Assembly: GCF_000988165.1 (NCBI RefSeq) | Contig: NW_020169376.1 | Span: 1-17,191, forward strand | Direction: 5' to 3' | From: Vairimorpha ceranae | Taxonomy: Eukaryota; Microsporidia; Nosematidae | Length of the DNA: 17,191 nucleotides | Part shown: piece after piece, positions 17,129 to 17,191 of the stretch | How positions within the stretch are numbered: the stretch's first letter is position 1 | Layout of the letters: every line of letters begins with the position of its first letter | Program-made: the position numbers and the translations under genes | Notes under the pieces: generated by a model | Told to the model about the DNA's origin: nothing | Database searches by the model: none | The model's input: only the letters and a program-made list of their open reading frames with translations

Positions 17129-17191
17129 ATGTATGGATTAAAAGCACGTTTAAATAATCAACAAGTGTTTTTAGAAATAAAGCAAAAGAAA
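17129..17191 (+). CDS. N-terminus of an unrecognised gene, cut by the window edge
   Basis: 21 open codons, beginning MYGLKARLNNQQVF and running off the end. The call rests on the CCC motif at 17118-17120 and the uninterrupted frame; the other nearby ATG (17133) meets a stop after one codon. Lies 157 bp after eL22 on the same strand. The sequence is too short to assign a family. Confidence 0.55.
   Translation, partial: MYGLKARLNNQQVFLEIKQKK

Noticed and set aside
1..17191. CRISPR array or bacterial operon
   Set aside because: No regularly spaced short repeats, and the genes are eukaryotic (eIF6, eL22, p24).

Overview
The window looks like a stretch of a microsporidian (obligate intracellular, fungal-lineage) nuclear genome. 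Reasons: very high A+T content; compact intronless housekeeping genes; and a C-rich motif (TTTTACCC or TTTTATCCC type) two to eight bases before the ATG of each housekeeping gene, which is the start-proximal CCC signal known from microsporidia. The species cannot be named from this sequence.

Layout. The right 4 kb (about 13350-17191) is ordinary gene-dense sequence: translation initiation factor 6 (+), a p24/GOLD-type cargo receptor (-), 6-phosphogluconolactonase (-), ribosomal protein eL22 (+) and the first 21 codons of an unrecognised gene (+). A 1.2 kb spacer between the phosphogluconolactonase and eL22 genes holds a 100-bp-period tandem duplication. These are core functions (60S subunit biogenesis, ER-Golgi traffic, oxidative pentose phosphate pathway, ribosome).

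The left 13 kb is mobile-element wreckage with few live genes. It holds: an intact stand-alone DDE integrase of retroviral/KRBA2-like type (23-991, -); a possible Pol III transcript with tRNA-like A and B boxes and a T7 terminator (about 1137-1349, +); a pair of inverted related elements with long imperfect terminal inverted repeats bearing GTGCTGCACG (2656-3216 and 5005-6000); between them a tRNA-Leu(UAA) gene and a decayed Helitron/Pif1-type helicase; a Merlin/ISXO2-type transposon (6008-7026) with 53-bp TIRs and a frameshifted transposase; a second Merlin/ISXO2 transposase remnant (about 9312-9535, +); a diverged pair of about 0.9-kb direct repeats (7189-8172 and 10747-11617); a second tRNA-Leu(UAA)-like gene (10516-10599, +); a probable non-LTR retrotransposon scrap (12232-12306, +); and a possible integrase scrap (13039-13173, +).

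The clearest items to follow up are the dual-box Pol III candidate, the unnamed long-TIR element family, the direct repeats with coding-like conservation, and the Merlin element whose TIRs are 51/53 identical although its transposase is wrecked. One TIR also places a microsporidian-style CCC motif just before the transposase ATG.
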